Source: Saccharopolyspora gloriosae
GTDB lineage: Bacteria > Actinomycetota > Actinomycetes > Mycobacteriales > Pseudonocardiaceae
Direction of reading: 5' to 3'
Assembly: GCF_022828475.1 (NCBI RefSeq)
Contig: NZ_CP059557.1
Coordinates: 2,589,470-2,653,469, forward strand
DNA: 64,000 nt
Part shown: positions 1 through 8,754 of the stretch, piece by piece
How positions within the stretch are numbered: the first letter of the stretch is position 1
Layout of the letters: each line of letters starts with the position of its first letter
Position numbers and translations under genes: made by a program
Notes under the pieces: model-generated
Database searches by the model: none
Told to the model about the DNA's origin: nothing
What the model saw: the letters and a program-made list of their open reading frames with translations, nothing else

Positions 1-272
1 GGTGGCCAGGCAGAGGGGATCTGGAAGAAGTGGTGTGGGCTGAACCGTGAAAATGACCGAGTTCTGTCCGTCAGTGGCGTGCCGTGGTCGTGAAGCTCGA
101 TCCGACGGCATGCTTTCGGTAGGCAGCACCATGTGCAGTGCGCGCATGTCGGGCGGTTCCGGGTGGACTCCCTCTTTTGAGCATGACCAATTCGACGTAT
201 GGATCGGTGTGGCCGTCGTCGATTCGTATCCGGTGCTCTGGCGCTCCTGTGGGCAGCCTCGCTGAGGCGAGG

Positions 273-1283
273 TCAGGCGGTCGTCGGTGAGCGGGACGGG
301 CGGGTTTCGAACCCGGCCGCTCGGTAGATGTCGTCGACCAGTTCGGCGTTCTCGACCGCGTCGTCGATCCCGATCGGGATGGCGGTCCCGTTGCGGAGGT
401 GGTCGCGCAGGGCCTCCAGCTGGAACAGGTACGACGAGCGCCTGCCTAGCCGCTCGACCCTGGATCCGGCCGGGACGGAGATGTGCACGCGATCGTCCTT
501 GTGGGGCTGGACGTAGTCGGCGACGACGAGCTCGCCCGCCGAACCGACCAGGCGCAGCGTCATGCTGAAGGCGTCGTGGGTCATGGACGACAGCGATGAG
601 CCGGTCGCGCCACCGGGGAACTCGAAGTGGGCCTCCACCCACTCGTCCACGCCGGGACGCCCAGCCCGTTCAGCGCCTCGGGCATCGGTCAGGACTGGCC
701 CGCCGCCTGCGAACGGGGCGAGCATCCGGTGGGCGTGCAGGCCATAGCAGCCCAGATCCATCACCGAACCACCGGCTAGTTCGAAATCCCACCGAGGATC
801 GTCGTCCGGCGGCGCGGGCATCAAGGTGCGGGCTTGCACGTGGGTGAGTTCGCCGATCTCGCCGGATGCCAGGATCTCGTGAGCGCGCCGCATCACGGGG
901 TGGAACAGGTAGTGGAAGCCTTCGAGCACCGTGACGCCCGCGCAACGCGCGGCATCCTTGACCTCGCGGGCTTCGGCGGCGTTGGAGGCGAACGGCTTCT
1001 CGCTGAGCACGTGCTTGCCCGCCCGGATCGAGGCCAGGTTCCACGGCCCGTGGAAGGCGTTGGCCAACGGGTTGTAGACGAGTTCGACTTCGGGCGAGTT
1101 GACGACGGCGTGGTAGGAGTCGAGAACGTTCTCCACTCCGTGCTCGTGGGCGAAGGCCGCGGCGCGGTCCCGGTTGCGGGCGGCGATCGCGACGATCCGG
1201 TCGCCCGTTGCTGCTGCGGGTGAGACCAGCGCGTGTTCGGTGATGCGCGCGGCGCCGAGCGTGCCGATGCGGAGCGGCTCCAT
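273..1283 (-). CDS. Gfo/Idh/MocA-family NAD(P)-dependent oxidoreductase
   Basis: 336 residues, the usual family length. The N-terminus reads RIGTLGAARITEHALV, a Rossmann-type nucleotide loop. SEKPFASNAAEA near residue 95 is the family EKP motif whose lysine takes part in catalysis. The C-terminal half is the alpha/beta substrate domain (GGSVMDLGCYGLH). The ATG at 1283 has AGGAAGAAGGG just upstream; the frame stays open further upstream but without family similarity. It is the last gene of a leftward set with the TIM-barrel isomerase (91-bp gap) and the broken dehydrogenase. Family is clear; the likely substrate is a sugar, inositol or aldose derivative, but this cannot be specified. Confidence 0.88.
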   Translation of the reverse strand: MEPLRIGTLGAARITEHALVSPAAATGDRIVAIAARNRDRAAAFAHEHGVENVLDSYHAVVNSPEVELVYNPLANAFHGPWNLASIRAGKHVLSEKPFASNAAEAREVKDAARCAGVTVLEGFHYLFHPVMRRAHEILASGEIGELTHVQARTLMPAPPDDDPRWDFELAGGSVMDLGCYGLHAHRMLAPFAGGGPVLTDARGAERAGRPGVDEWVEAHFEFPGGATGSSLSSMTHDAFSMTLRLVGSAGELVVADYVQPHKDDRVHISVPAGSRVERLGRRSSYLFQLEALRDHLRNGTAIPIGIDDAVENAELVDDIYRAAGFETRPSRSPTTA

Positions 1284-1374
1284 CTGCCCTTCTTCCTGCT
1301 GCGAGCCATGATCCCGGATCCGGCCGGTCGCCGCACCGCACAGAGCGGAGGGCGGCCGGTCCGGCGGGCGGTGG

Positions 1375-2247
1375 TCAGTCGCGGTCGAGGCCGCGGAGGT
1401 AGGCGATGCTGGCGCGGACGTCGAGGACGGGGCCCTCACCGTTGGGCGGGGCGGTCAGGATGGCGTCCTGCTCCATCGTGTACCAGCCGCTGTACCCGTT
1501 CAGCTCCAGCACGTCGATGATCGTGGCGATGTCGATGTCGCCGGCTCCCAGCGGCCGGTACATGCCGTCGCGGACGGCGTCGGTGTAGGCGATCTCGCCG
1601 GACCGCACTCGCCGGGCGAAGGCGAGGTCGACATCTTTGAGGTGGGTGTGGGTGATCCGTCCTGGGGCCGCCTTCGCGAGCTCGACCGGGTCCGTGCCGC
1701 CGATGAGGAGATGCCCGGTGTCGAGGCACAACGGCACGGTAGAGCTGGAGAGGACCCTCTCGACTTCGTCCTTGCGCTCGACGATCGTCCCGACGTGCGG
1801 GTGCAGGACGGCGTTCACGTCCCGCTCCGCCGAGCGCGCCGTGATCCGGTCGAGATTGTCGAACAGCACTCGCCAGCCCGCGTCGTCGAGCTCGGGACGC
1901 TCGTCGTAGCCGTCGAGGCCCGACACCGCGGCCAGGACCAGGGTGCTCGCACCCGCGGCGACGTATCCGTCGAGCTCGCGGTCGATGGTCGGCAGCGGGT
2001 CGTGGCCGGGGTCGTGCAGCAGTGCGGGTACGAAGCCGCCCACCGCCCGCAGGCCGTGCTCGCGCAAGGTGGCGGCCTTGGCTGCGGGGTCGAGGGGCAG
2101 GAAGCCCTCGGGGCCGAACTCCGTGGCGACGACGCCTTCGGCGCGCATCTCGGGCAGCACTTGCTCGGGGGTGAGCTGGTGGCCCCATCCAGGAACCTCG
2201 CAGACTCCCCACGAGATCGGGGCGGCGGCGACTCGATCCATGATCAT
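1375..2247 (-). CDS. Sugar phosphate isomerase/epimerase, IolE (inosose dehydratase)-like
   Basis: 290 residues of the xylose-isomerase-like TIM barrel family. The N-terminal APISWGVCEVPGWGHQL is characteristic of 2-keto-myo-inositol dehydratase (IolE) and close relatives. Metal-site segments are visible at the strand ends: VLHPHVGT, CLDTGHLLIGG, HTHLKDVD and TMEQD. The ATG at 2247 follows GAAAGGA by seven bases and overlaps the stop of the upstream broken dehydrogenase (ATGA), so the two were translationally coupled. A cupin-free, single-domain soluble enzyme is expected. The family assignment is solid; dehydration of an inosose is plausible, but another keto-sugar is possible because no iolC, iolD or iolB lies nearby. 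Confidence 0.85.
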   Translation of the reverse strand: MIMDRVAAAPISWGVCEVPGWGHQLTPEQVLPEMRAEGVVATEFGPEGFLPLDPAAKAATLREHGLRAVGGFVPALLHDPGHDPLPTIDRELDGYVAAGASTLVLAAVSGLDGYDERPELDDAGWRVLFDNLDRITARSAERDVNAVLHPHVGTIVERKDEVERVLSSSTVPLCLDTGHLLIGGTDPVELAKAAPGRITHTHLKDVDLAFARRVRSGEIAYTDAVRDGMYRPLGAGDIDIATIIDVLELNGYSGWYTMEQDAILTAPPNGEGPVLDVRASIAYLRGLDRD

Positions 2248-2963
2248 GGTGTGGTCCTTTCAGCGCGATGAGCGGTGAGCGGCGTGGTTGATGACGCGTA
2301 CAGCGGTGGAGGGGCGGCGGGGGTGAGGTGGACGACCTGGCCGGTGGTCGCAGCGGACACGCAGGCTTCCGCGGCCAGGGACGCGGCGTAGCCGTCCCAG
2401 GCGCTCGCGCCGGTCGGGGCGCCGTCGCGGACGGAGGTGACCCACTGCGCCAGCTGCTTGCGGTAGGCGTCGGCGAAGCGGTGCCGGAAGTCGTCGTGGA
2501 CCGGAGTCGCGTCGGTTCCCGCCGCACGAATCCCGAACGGCGACGGCGGATTCAGCGTCAGAGTGCCGTCTTCCGCGACGAGCTCGCATCGGACGTCGTA
2601 GCCGTAACGGGCGTTCACGAACACCTCGATGTCGACCACTGCTCCCGAGGTGGTCTCCAGCACGATCATGCGAGGGTCTCGCATGTTCGCCGCGGCATGC
2701 CGCGAGGTGCGCGGGGTGTGCGCGGTGACGGAAGTGATGTCGGTCCCGAGCAGCCACCGCGCCACGTCGATCTCGTGGACCGCGGAGTTGAGAAGCGGCA
2801 TCTCCGGGGTGAACCAGGGGAGTGCGGTGGCGTTGCGGTGCCAGCAGTGCAGCAGCAGCGCGCTGCCCACCCGGCCGGTGTCGAGCGCGTCCTTCATCGC
2901 CGCGTACCCCGGGTCGAAACGGCGCATGTAGCCGAGCTGGATCAGTCGGTGAAGGTGTACGAG
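2244..2963 (-). pseudogene. Inositol 2-dehydrogenase-like (Gfo/Idh/MocA) gene lacking its NAD-binding half
   Basis: The frame matches only the C-terminal part of an IolG-type dehydrogenase. Homology begins at LIQLGYMRRFDPGY, which in intact relatives lies around residue 120-140, and runs through LPWFTPEMPLLNSAVHEIDVARW to the end. Upstream the frame stays open to about 3033 but shows no Rossmann fold, no GxGxxG and no EKP motif. The first ATG (2927) is internal to the fold and has no ribosome site. The promoter region with its LacI-type operators therefore sits directly against the surviving C-terminal half, as if the first roughly 120 codons were deleted. It still overlaps the downstream isomerase start (ATGA). 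The product would be unable to bind NAD. Confidence 0.78.
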
Positions 2964-2973
2964 AAGTAGGCTG

Positions 2974-3003
2974 TGGACCGGTCCAATAGGTTGGACCGGT
3001 CCG
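2974..3003. promoter_or_regulatory. Tandem LacI-type operators between broken dehydrogenase and lacI-type gene
   Basis: Two copies of TGGACCGGTCCA/G sit at 2974-2985 and 2992-3003, with centres 18 bp apart. The first is a perfect 12-bp palindrome with the central CG typical of LacI-family operators; the second differs at the last base. They lie between the leftward isomerase/dehydrogenase set and the rightward regulator. The same perfect palindrome recurs at 5139-5150. Confidence 0.8.
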
Positions 3004-3097
3004 AAGTGTGACGCCGGTCGCCTCGACCGTCAAGCGTGCGATCGGAAGATCGTGCGGCTCGTACACTCAGGTCATGGAACGGATGCGGTGATCAACG

Positions 3098-4120
3098 GTG
3101 TCTAGGCCTGCCCCGGAGGGCGCTCCGACCATTCGCACCGTCGCCGCACGCGCGGGCGTTTCGAAATCGCTGGTTTCCCTTGTGCTGCAAGGTTCTCCGA
3201 ACGTTCGCCCGCACCGGCGCGAAGCCGTGCTGAAGGCGATGTCGGAACTGGGATACCGACCGGATCCCACCGCTCGCAGCCTGGCGGAGCGCCGGACCCG
3301 CACGGTGGGCGTGGTGCTCGACGACCTCACCAACCCCTGGTACGTGGACCTCTTGGCAGGTCTCCGATCAGTCCTGCACCAGCGCGGCCTGCGGCCGTTG
3401 CTCGCCGACGGCCAATCCGAACCCGATGCCGTGACCGCGATGGCAGGTCTCCGGGTCGAGGGCCTGCTGCTCGTGGGAACCCCCAGCGACGACACCGTCT
3501 CCCAGATCGGTGAACTGGCGTCGTCGATGCCAGTCGTCATCGCCGGTACCCGTGAACCGCGGTTGCCCGCCATCGACGGCGTGGCCAACGACGACGACGC
3601 CGGAGCTCGAATGGCCACCCGGCACCTCCTCGACCTGGGGCACGAGCGGATCGCGCACATCATCGGAGAGGGGGCCGTCGGCCGGATCCGGTGCGCAGCG
3701 TTCGAGTCCTCGATGTCCGCGGGCGGCGGGGCCGCGCTGACGGTGGCGGGCGACTGGACCGAAGCCACCGGCCACCGCGTCGCGCTGCGGGTTCTCGGCG
3801 GATCGGACCGCCCGACCGCGATTTTCGCCGCCAACGACCTGTCGGCCGTCGGGGCGCTGGCCGCCGCCGACGAACTGGGGCTGCGTGTCCCGGACGACCT
3901 GTCCGTGATCGGTTACGACAACACGGTGTTCTCCCGGTTGCGGCGCCTCTCGTTGAGCACGGTAGACGCCCACATCGACGAGGTAGGGCGGGTCGCCGGG
4001 CGATTGCTACTGGAACGCATCGACGGTGCCGACGACTCGCGAGAGGCGCAGGTAGCGTCCCGGTTGGTGCCGCCGACCTTGGTCTCCCGTTCGTCCACCG
4101 CCGCGATCGGCGGCTGCTGA
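3098..4120 (+). CDS. LacI-family transcriptional repressor
   Basis: 340 residues. The N-terminal helix-turn-helix and hinge read IRTVAARAGVSKSLVSLVLQ and VLKAMSELGYRPDPTARSLAERRT. The remainder is the periplasmic-binding-protein-like ligand domain: TVGVVLDDLTNPWYVDLL, HLLDLGHERIAHI, PTAIFAANDLSAVGAL and LSVIGYDNT. The start is GTG at 3098; no strong ribosome site precedes it. It is divergent from the leftward isomerase/dehydrogenase genes, with tandem palindromic operators between, and a third identical operator stands before the next isomerase. It very probably controls this small regulon and itself, released by an unidentified sugar-type inducer. Confidence 0.93.
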   Translation: MSRPAPEGAPTIRTVAARAGVSKSLVSLVLQGSPNVRPHRREAVLKAMSELGYRPDPTARSLAERRTRTVGVVLDDLTNPWYVDLLAGLRSVLHQRGLRPLLADGQSEPDAVTAMAGLRVEGLLLVGTPSDDTVSQIGELASSMPVVIAGTREPRLPAIDGVANDDDAGARMATRHLLDLGHERIAHIIGEGAVGRIRCAAFESSMSAGGGAALTVAGDWTEATGHRVALRVLGGSDRPTAIFAANDLSAVGALAAADELGLRVPDDLSVIGYDNTVFSRLRRLSLSTVDAHIDEVGRVAGRLLLERIDGADDSREAQVASRLVPPTLVSRSSTAAIGGC

Positions 4121-4223
4121 AAGGAAAACTCCTCACGATCTCCACGATCCTGAGGACGAAGCGGGCGCTTCCCTGTGGTTGCGCGACGTCCCTCTCCGCC
4201 GCGAATGTCGTTCGGTTGCGCGG

Positions 4224-5090
4224 TCACACGTGGTTCAGGGCGTCCTCGAGAACTCGAGCTCCGGTGTCGTGGGCCTGCTGGATCGCGGTCGCCGCGGACG
4301 TGGTGCGGTGGTCGTCCGACAGGATCTCGATTCCCCAGGGCCCGTCCCAGCCCGCCCGGCGCAGCGCTCGGACGAAGTCGACCAACTGGAAGCTCCCCTC
4401 GCCGCAGTAGCGACGACGATGCACGGTGTCTTCGAACATGCTGCCAACGACGCCGATGTCGGCATCGTTGAGCTCGACGCCGATGATCCGCCCGGCGGGC
4501 AGCGTTGCCAGGCGTGCCGCTTCGGTCCCGCCCCGTTCGGTGTGCCAAACATCGATGACGACTCCGCCGCCGTCATGGTCGGCCTCCTCGACCAAGTGAA
4601 GTGCTTCGTCGACACTGCTGATGTTGCTCCACGGCATGAACTCAATTCCGAGCCTGGCGCCGCTGTCGGACGCCTGGGCGGCGAGTCGGCCGAATTCTCC
4701 TGTCCAGCGGCCGAAATTCCATGGCCGACCGCTGTCGTCCGGAGTCACCTTGATGTGGCGGGCGTGCAGCGCCTCGGCGGCGCGGAGCAGCCTCCGGCGA
4801 ACTTCGTACGACTCGGTTCCGGCCGGGCTGCCGGACCACCACTCGGGAATCGCCTCCAGCTCGATGTGAGTGATCCCGTTGTCGGTGAAGATCGACTTGA
4901 TGCCGGACATGCCGTAGGCGCGTTCGGCCTCCGGCAGGTCCGCGGAGTTCAGGCCGAATCCGCGGAACCCGGCTGCGGCGGCGGCCTCGACTCGCTCGCG
5001 CAGCGGTATCGGGCTGCGAAGGTCTGGACGGTCAGGTGCCGCGTCCCCGGCTGTCGTCCAGCATGTCGCCATCAGGAGTTCGGACAACAT
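4224..5090 (-). CDS. Sugar phosphate isomerase/epimerase (TIM barrel)
   Basis: 288 residues. The barrel shows LRERVEAAAAAGFRGFGLNSADL near the start, the acidic and histidine metal-site segments GIEFMPWSN, VVIDVWHTERGG and VELNDADIG, and a C-terminal GWDGPWGIEILSD typical of this superfamily. The ATG at 5090 follows GAGGGAG; the frame is open further upstream, but that stretch contains the operator and is not conserved in appearance. A palindromic LacI-type operator is centred about 55 bases upstream of the start, so it should be co-regulated with the cluster across the repressor gene. The exact substrate is unknown; no phosphate-specific residues can be judged by eye. Confidence 0.85.
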   Translation of the reverse strand: MLSELLMATCWTTAGDAAPDRPDLRSPIPLRERVEAAAAAGFRGFGLNSADLPEAERAYGMSGIKSIFTDNGITHIELEAIPEWWSGSPAGTESYEVRRRLLRAAEALHARHIKVTPDDSGRPWNFGRWTGEFGRLAAQASDSGARLGIEFMPWSNISSVDEALHLVEEADHDGGGVVIDVWHTERGGTEAARLATLPAGRIIGVELNDADIGVVGSMFEDTVHRRRYCGEGSFQLVDFVRALRRAGWDGPWGIEILSDDHRTTSAATAIQQAHDTGARVLEDALNHV

Positions 5091-5138
5091 CGTCTCCCTC
5101 GTGCTCGAGTGGGTGTGGACGCACTCTAACCGACAAAA

Positions 5139-5150
5139 TGGACCGGTCCA
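5139..5150. promoter_or_regulatory. LacI-type operator upstream of the second isomerase
   Basis: TGGACCGGTCCA is a perfect 12-bp palindrome identical to the site at 2974-2985. It lies 49 bases before the leftward start at 5090, in a good position to block transcription initiation. Confidence 0.8.
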
Positions 5151-5408
5151 ATTGGTTGTCATGAGCCGATCGTCAACGCCGTGCAGGCTGAGAGCAGGCA
5201 GGGTCGGCGAGTTGAGCGCGCTCGCCGCCCACGGCGACCCCATTGGTCACGTAGACCGACCGGTTGGTGCCGTCCCGGACCGGCCTGGCCCGCAGGGCCA
5301 CCGTTTCTTGGCGCGGTGGTTACCGCGTGGCCGAGTGGCGCATTCCCTAAACTGGATTCACGCCCGGCACGGCGTGTTCATCGACAACGCGGAACGGAGT
5401 GCGAGCGA

Positions 5409-6242
5409 ATGCGGCACCTGAGACTGCCGTCCGGCGGTGACCTGCCTGTGTTGGGGCAGGGCACCTGGGGTATGGGCGAGCGCGGTTCGGACCGCACGGC
5501 GGAGATCGCGGCGTTGCGGCACGGACTCGACCTCGGCATCGGTTTGATCGACACCGCCGAAATGTACGGCAGTGGCGGTGCCGAGGAAGTGGTCGGCGAG
5601 GCGATCGACGGTCGGCGTGACGAGGTGTTCCTGGTCAGCAAGGTATCTCCGCGCAACGCCGGTCGGCGGGCCGCGAACGAGGCGTGCGAGCGCAGCCTGC
5701 GTCGGTTGGGGACCGATCACCTCGATCTCTACCTGCTGCACTGGCGTGGCGGAACGCCGTTGGCCGAGACGCTCGAAGCGTTCGAGGAACTGCGTGACGG
5801 CGGCAAGATCGGTCAGTTCGGGGTCAGCAACTTCGACTCCGACGACATGCGGGAGCTGTGGGCGCAGGAAGGCGGCAGCGGCTGCGCGGTCAACCAGGTG
5901 CTCTACAACCTCACGCGGCGCGGGATCGAGTTCGACCTGCTGCCGTGGTGCCGGGAACGAAAGTTGCCGGTGATGGCGTATTCACCGATCGAGCAGAGCC
6001 GAGTGCTCGGAGATCCGGTGTTGGGGCGGGTCGCGGAGCGCTATGGAGTCACGCCCGCACAGATCGCCGTGGCCTGGGTCCTGGCGGGTGACGGCATCTG
6101 TGCGATTCCGAAGGCCGCGACTCACGGCCACGTCGAGGAGAACCACGCGGCGCTGGAGATCCGATTGTCAGCGCACGATCTCGTTGAGCTCGACGCGCAG
6201 TTCCCGGCACCGGACCGAACGACACCGCTGGAAATCCTCTGA
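5409..6242 (+). CDS. Aldo/keto reductase
   Basis: 277 residues, the usual length for the compact prokaryotic family. The tetrad is visible: D in LGIGLIDTAEMYGSGGAEE (Asp and Tyr), K in VFLVSKVSPRN, and H in LDLYLLHWRG. NADPH-binding segments follow: GQFGVSNFDSDDM, VMAYSPIEQ and ICAIPKAATHGHVEEN. The ATG at 5409 has GGAG nine bases upstream; an in-frame upstream extension lacks similarity. It stands alone, rightward, downstream of and divergent from the LacI-controlled isomerase. NADPH-dependent carbonyl reduction is expected, substrate unknown. No operator copy is seen directly before it. Confidence 0.9.
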   Translation: MRHLRLPSGGDLPVLGQGTWGMGERGSDRTAEIAALRHGLDLGIGLIDTAEMYGSGGAEEVVGEAIDGRRDEVFLVSKVSPRNAGRRAANEACERSLRRLGTDHLDLYLLHWRGGTPLAETLEAFEELRDGGKIGQFGVSNFDSDDMRELWAQEGGSGCAVNQVLYNLTRRGIEFDLLPWCRERKLPVMAYSPIEQSRVLGDPVLGRVAERYGVTPAQIAVAWVLAGDGICAIPKAATHGHVEENHAALEIRLSAHDLVELDAQFPAPDRTTPLEIL

Positions 6243-6684
6243 CAGGAGACGCCTCCTCCGTCGCTTCCACCGCCGGGGCCTCACCCGCGATCACGAAGGT
6301 CATGATCCGGCTTGGAGTGCCGCCGGATGCCGAAGAAAGTCGAGATTGCCCGCGATCGGCTTGTCGACGCTTCGGCTGACTAACTACCAATGCATCCTCG
6401 TCCAGGACGGCTGGCAGCCTGTTCGCAACGGAATGAACGCTACGGCTCGATGATCAGCGTTCGATGTCGGTCCTACCCACGGTGACAAGGCGTGGCGATC
6501 AGGCCACTAGTTCGATCGTTTTTGGTGGTCACGTAGCGATCCAGCTCGGCTGGCCGGGATGGTTTCCCTTACCCGGCCGCAGGGAAGCCCTCGATTGCCG
6601 CCAGTCCCGCTGGAGTGGGTCGAGACCGACAGCCGCCGGTGGGACGGCGCGCGTCCATTCGAATGCGTTCATTGGAGGGAAATC
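6243..6684. other. Intergenic stretch before the broken dehydrogenase
   Basis: About 440 bases without a convincing gene. The only distinctive element is a good ribosome site, GGAGG at 6674-6678, placed correctly for the decayed dehydrogenase start at 6685. No repeat or hairpin stood out. Confidence 0.5.
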
Positions 6685-7382
6685 ACGAAAGGGCTGGTCT
6701 ACGACGGTCCGTGTCAGGTGGCGGTGAAGGACGTACCCGATGCGAAGATCGAACGCCCCACCGACGTGCTCGTCCGCATTACGGCGACCAACATTTGCGG
6801 TTCGGATCTGCACATGTACGAGGGCCGCACCGACCTGGAAGCTGGCCGCGTGCTGGGGCACGAGAACCTCGGTGTGGTGGCCGAGGTGGGCAGCGGCGTC
6901 GAACGCATCCGGGTCGGCGACCGAGTGTGTCTGCCGTTCAACATCGGTTGTGGTTTCTGCCGCAACTGCGAGGACGGTCTGACCGCGTTCTGCCTGACCG
7001 TGCATCCGGACCCGAACATGGCCGGTGCCGCGTTCGGCTTCGCTGGCATGGGCCCGTTCGACGGTGGCCAGGCCGAATACCTGCGGGTGCCGTTCGGGGA
7101 CTTCAATTGCCTGCGGCTGCCCGAGGACGCCGAGGAGAAGGAGGATGACTACGTCATGGTCGCCGACATCTTCCCTACCGGCTGGCACGCCACTCGCCTG
7201 GCTGGACTGCGTCCAGGGGAGTCCTGCGTCGTCTACGGCGCCGGACCGGTCGGCCTTATGGCCGCTTACTCCGCGATGATCCAGGGCGCCAAGAAGGTCA
7301 TGATCGTCGATCGCCACCCGGACCGGCTCAGGCTGGCCGAGCAGATCGGCGTCCTCCCGATCGATGACTCTAAGAGCGCGTC

Positions 7383-7841
7383 TCACTTGGCGTGTTGGAG
7401 TCGTTTGAAGCAGACGAGGGCGGCTGCCAGGGCGAGGAAGGCTTTGAAGGTGTCGGCGCGGCGTTCGTAGCGCAGGGTCAGGCGGCGGTAGCCGGTGAAC
7501 CAGGCCATGGAGCGTTCGATGACCCACCGGTGGCGGCCGAGGCGTTCCTTGGGCTCGATGTCCTTGCGGGCCAGTCGGGGTCGGATTCCCTTGTCTCTCA
7601 ACCATCGGCGACGTGCGCGGCTGTTATAGGCCTTGTCGCCATGCAACTTCGCGGGCTTGCGGCGTCGCGGCCCGCGGCGGGAGCGGACCGGCGGGATCGC
7701 GTTGACCAGCGGGATCATCGCGTCACCATCAGCCGTGTTGCCTGCCGAGATCCCGGTGACCATCGGCAGCCCGGTAGCGTCGGAGAGCATGTGGAGTTTC
7801 GAACCAGGCTTGCCCCGATCGACCGGGCTCGGACCGGTCAT
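7383..7841 (-). CDS. IS5-family transposase, second frame (OrfB)
   Basis: 152 residues carrying the C-terminal catalytic half: TGPSPVDRGKPGSKLHMLSD, PAKLHGDKAYNSRARR (second aspartate) and LGRHRWVIERSMAWFTGYRR (the glutamate region, with Y..R....K-type DDE signature). The ATG at 7841 overlaps the first-frame stop, but translation is more likely by ribosomal slippage because the upstream codons of this frame already continue the family alignment. The C-terminus FKAFLALAAALVCFKRL is normal for the group. Confidence 0.88.
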   Translation of the reverse strand: MTGPSPVDRGKPGSKLHMLSDATGLPMVTGISAGNTADGDAMIPLVNAIPPVRSRRGPRRRKPAKLHGDKAYNSRARRRWLRDKGIRPRLARKDIEPKERLGRHRWVIERSMAWFTGYRRLTLRYERRADTFKAFLALAAALVCFKRLQHAK

Positions 7842-8197
7842 AGATCCCCTTTTTTCGCCCGAACATGGGCGGCGTCAACCACCGCGCGGGACCAGTCGAT
7901 CAAGCCCTGACCACCTAACTCGTCCAGCATCGCGTGATGGATCCGTGCCCACAAGCCCGCTTCGGTCCAGCGCACGAACCACCGGTGCGCGGTCGGGACC
8001 TTGACGCCGAACGACGGCGGCAGCCACCGCCACGCGCACCCGCTGGTGAGCACGTACACGATCGCCGTGAACACCATCCGAGGGTTCGCCGGCGCCCGAC
8101 CACCACCCTGCGGGCGGTCCTTAACCTCGGGAATCAACGGCTCGACCAGCTCCCACAGCTCGTCAGGAACCAACCGGCGCGACAACGCATCAACCAC
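7838..8197 (-). CDS. IS5-family transposase, first frame (OrfA)
   Basis: 119 residues covering the N-terminal half of the DDE transposase: LVPDELWELVEPLIPE, the GGGRAPANPRMVFTAIVYVLTSGCAWRWLPP block, and the first catalytic aspartate region LIDWSRAVVDAAHVRAKKG. The frame ends at TGA four bases into the next frame. An A6G4 run (minus strand, about 7845-7854) just before the stop is a plausible slippage site for programmed -1 frameshifting that fuses it to the second frame. No obvious damage, so the element may still be able to move. Confidence 0.88.
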   Translation of the reverse strand: MVDALSRRLVPDELWELVEPLIPEVKDRPQGGGRAPANPRMVFTAIVYVLTSGCAWRWLPPSFGVKVPTAHRWFVRWTEAGLWARIHHAMLDELGGQGLIDWSRAVVDAAHVRAKKGDL

Positions 8198-8754
8198 AAT
8201 GGACGATCATCCCGGACGGCGGGTCAAGATCCAAACGAGACACGCTCTAAGGTTGACCCCGTCCAGCAGGTCATGGACCAGACCAACGGCAAGGGCGCCG
8301 ACCGCGGCTGCGAATGCGTCGGCTACCAGGCCCACGACCCGCAAGGCACCGAACACTCCAACATGACTATGAACAACCTGGTGGGCTCGGTGCGTTTCAC
8401 CGGCGGTATCGGTGTCGTCGGCATCTTTTTGCCCTCCGATCCCGGTTCCCAGGACGAAATGCAGCGCAACGGGCAGATCGCCTTCGACATGGGCACCTTC
8501 TGGTTCAAGGGGCAGAAGGTCGGCACCGGCCAGGCCAATGTCAAGCACTACAACCGCTACCTGCGTGACCTCATCCACGAAGGCCGCGCGAAGCCGTCCT
8601 GGATCGTCTCGCACGACCTGCCGCTGCAACGGGCACCGGAGGCCTACGACCACTTCGATAAGCGTGAAGACGGCTGGACCAAGGTTGTCCTCAAGCCGGC
8701 CATGGCCTGAAACGCCTTCGGTCAACCCGATCCACGGTGAAAGAGGAGTGATCA

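Larger units (their letters stand above)
7374..8247 (-). mobile_element. IS5-family (IS427-like) insertion sequence, 874 bp
   Basis: Imperfect terminal inverted repeats GAGCGCGTCTCACTTGG (left) and GAGCGTGTCTCGTTTGG (right, read inward) bound the element. A 3-bp TAA duplication flanks it (7371-7373 and 8248-8250). It carries two overlapping leftward transposase frames. Length, TNA-type target and two-frame organisation fit the IS427 group. It interrupts the dehydrogenase gene and appears recent, because the host halves rejoin exactly in frame. Confidence 0.93.
6685..8710 (+). pseudogene. Zinc alcohol/formaldehyde dehydrogenase, split by an insertion sequence
   Basis: The two halves (6685-7373 and 8248-8710) together equal the intact homologue at 11585-12733. 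The first half has NICGSDLHMYEG, GHENLGVVAEVGSGVERIRVGDRV, the structural-zinc cysteines CGFCRNCEDG, and the coenzyme loop GAGPVGLMAAYSA ending in PIDDS. The second half resumes at DPVQQVMDQTNGKGADRGCE and ends KVVLKPAMA. Removing the element and one TAA duplication restores the frame through IDDSKVDPV. The position of the expected initiator ATG is ACG (6685-6687), six bases after GGAGG. The intact enzyme family oxidises formaldehyde or small alcohols independently of glutathione; this copy cannot make full-length protein. Confidence 0.9.

Noticed and set aside
47-265. Possible 72-residue protein at the window start
   Set aside because: No motif, no convincing ribosome site, odd composition; cannot be supported.
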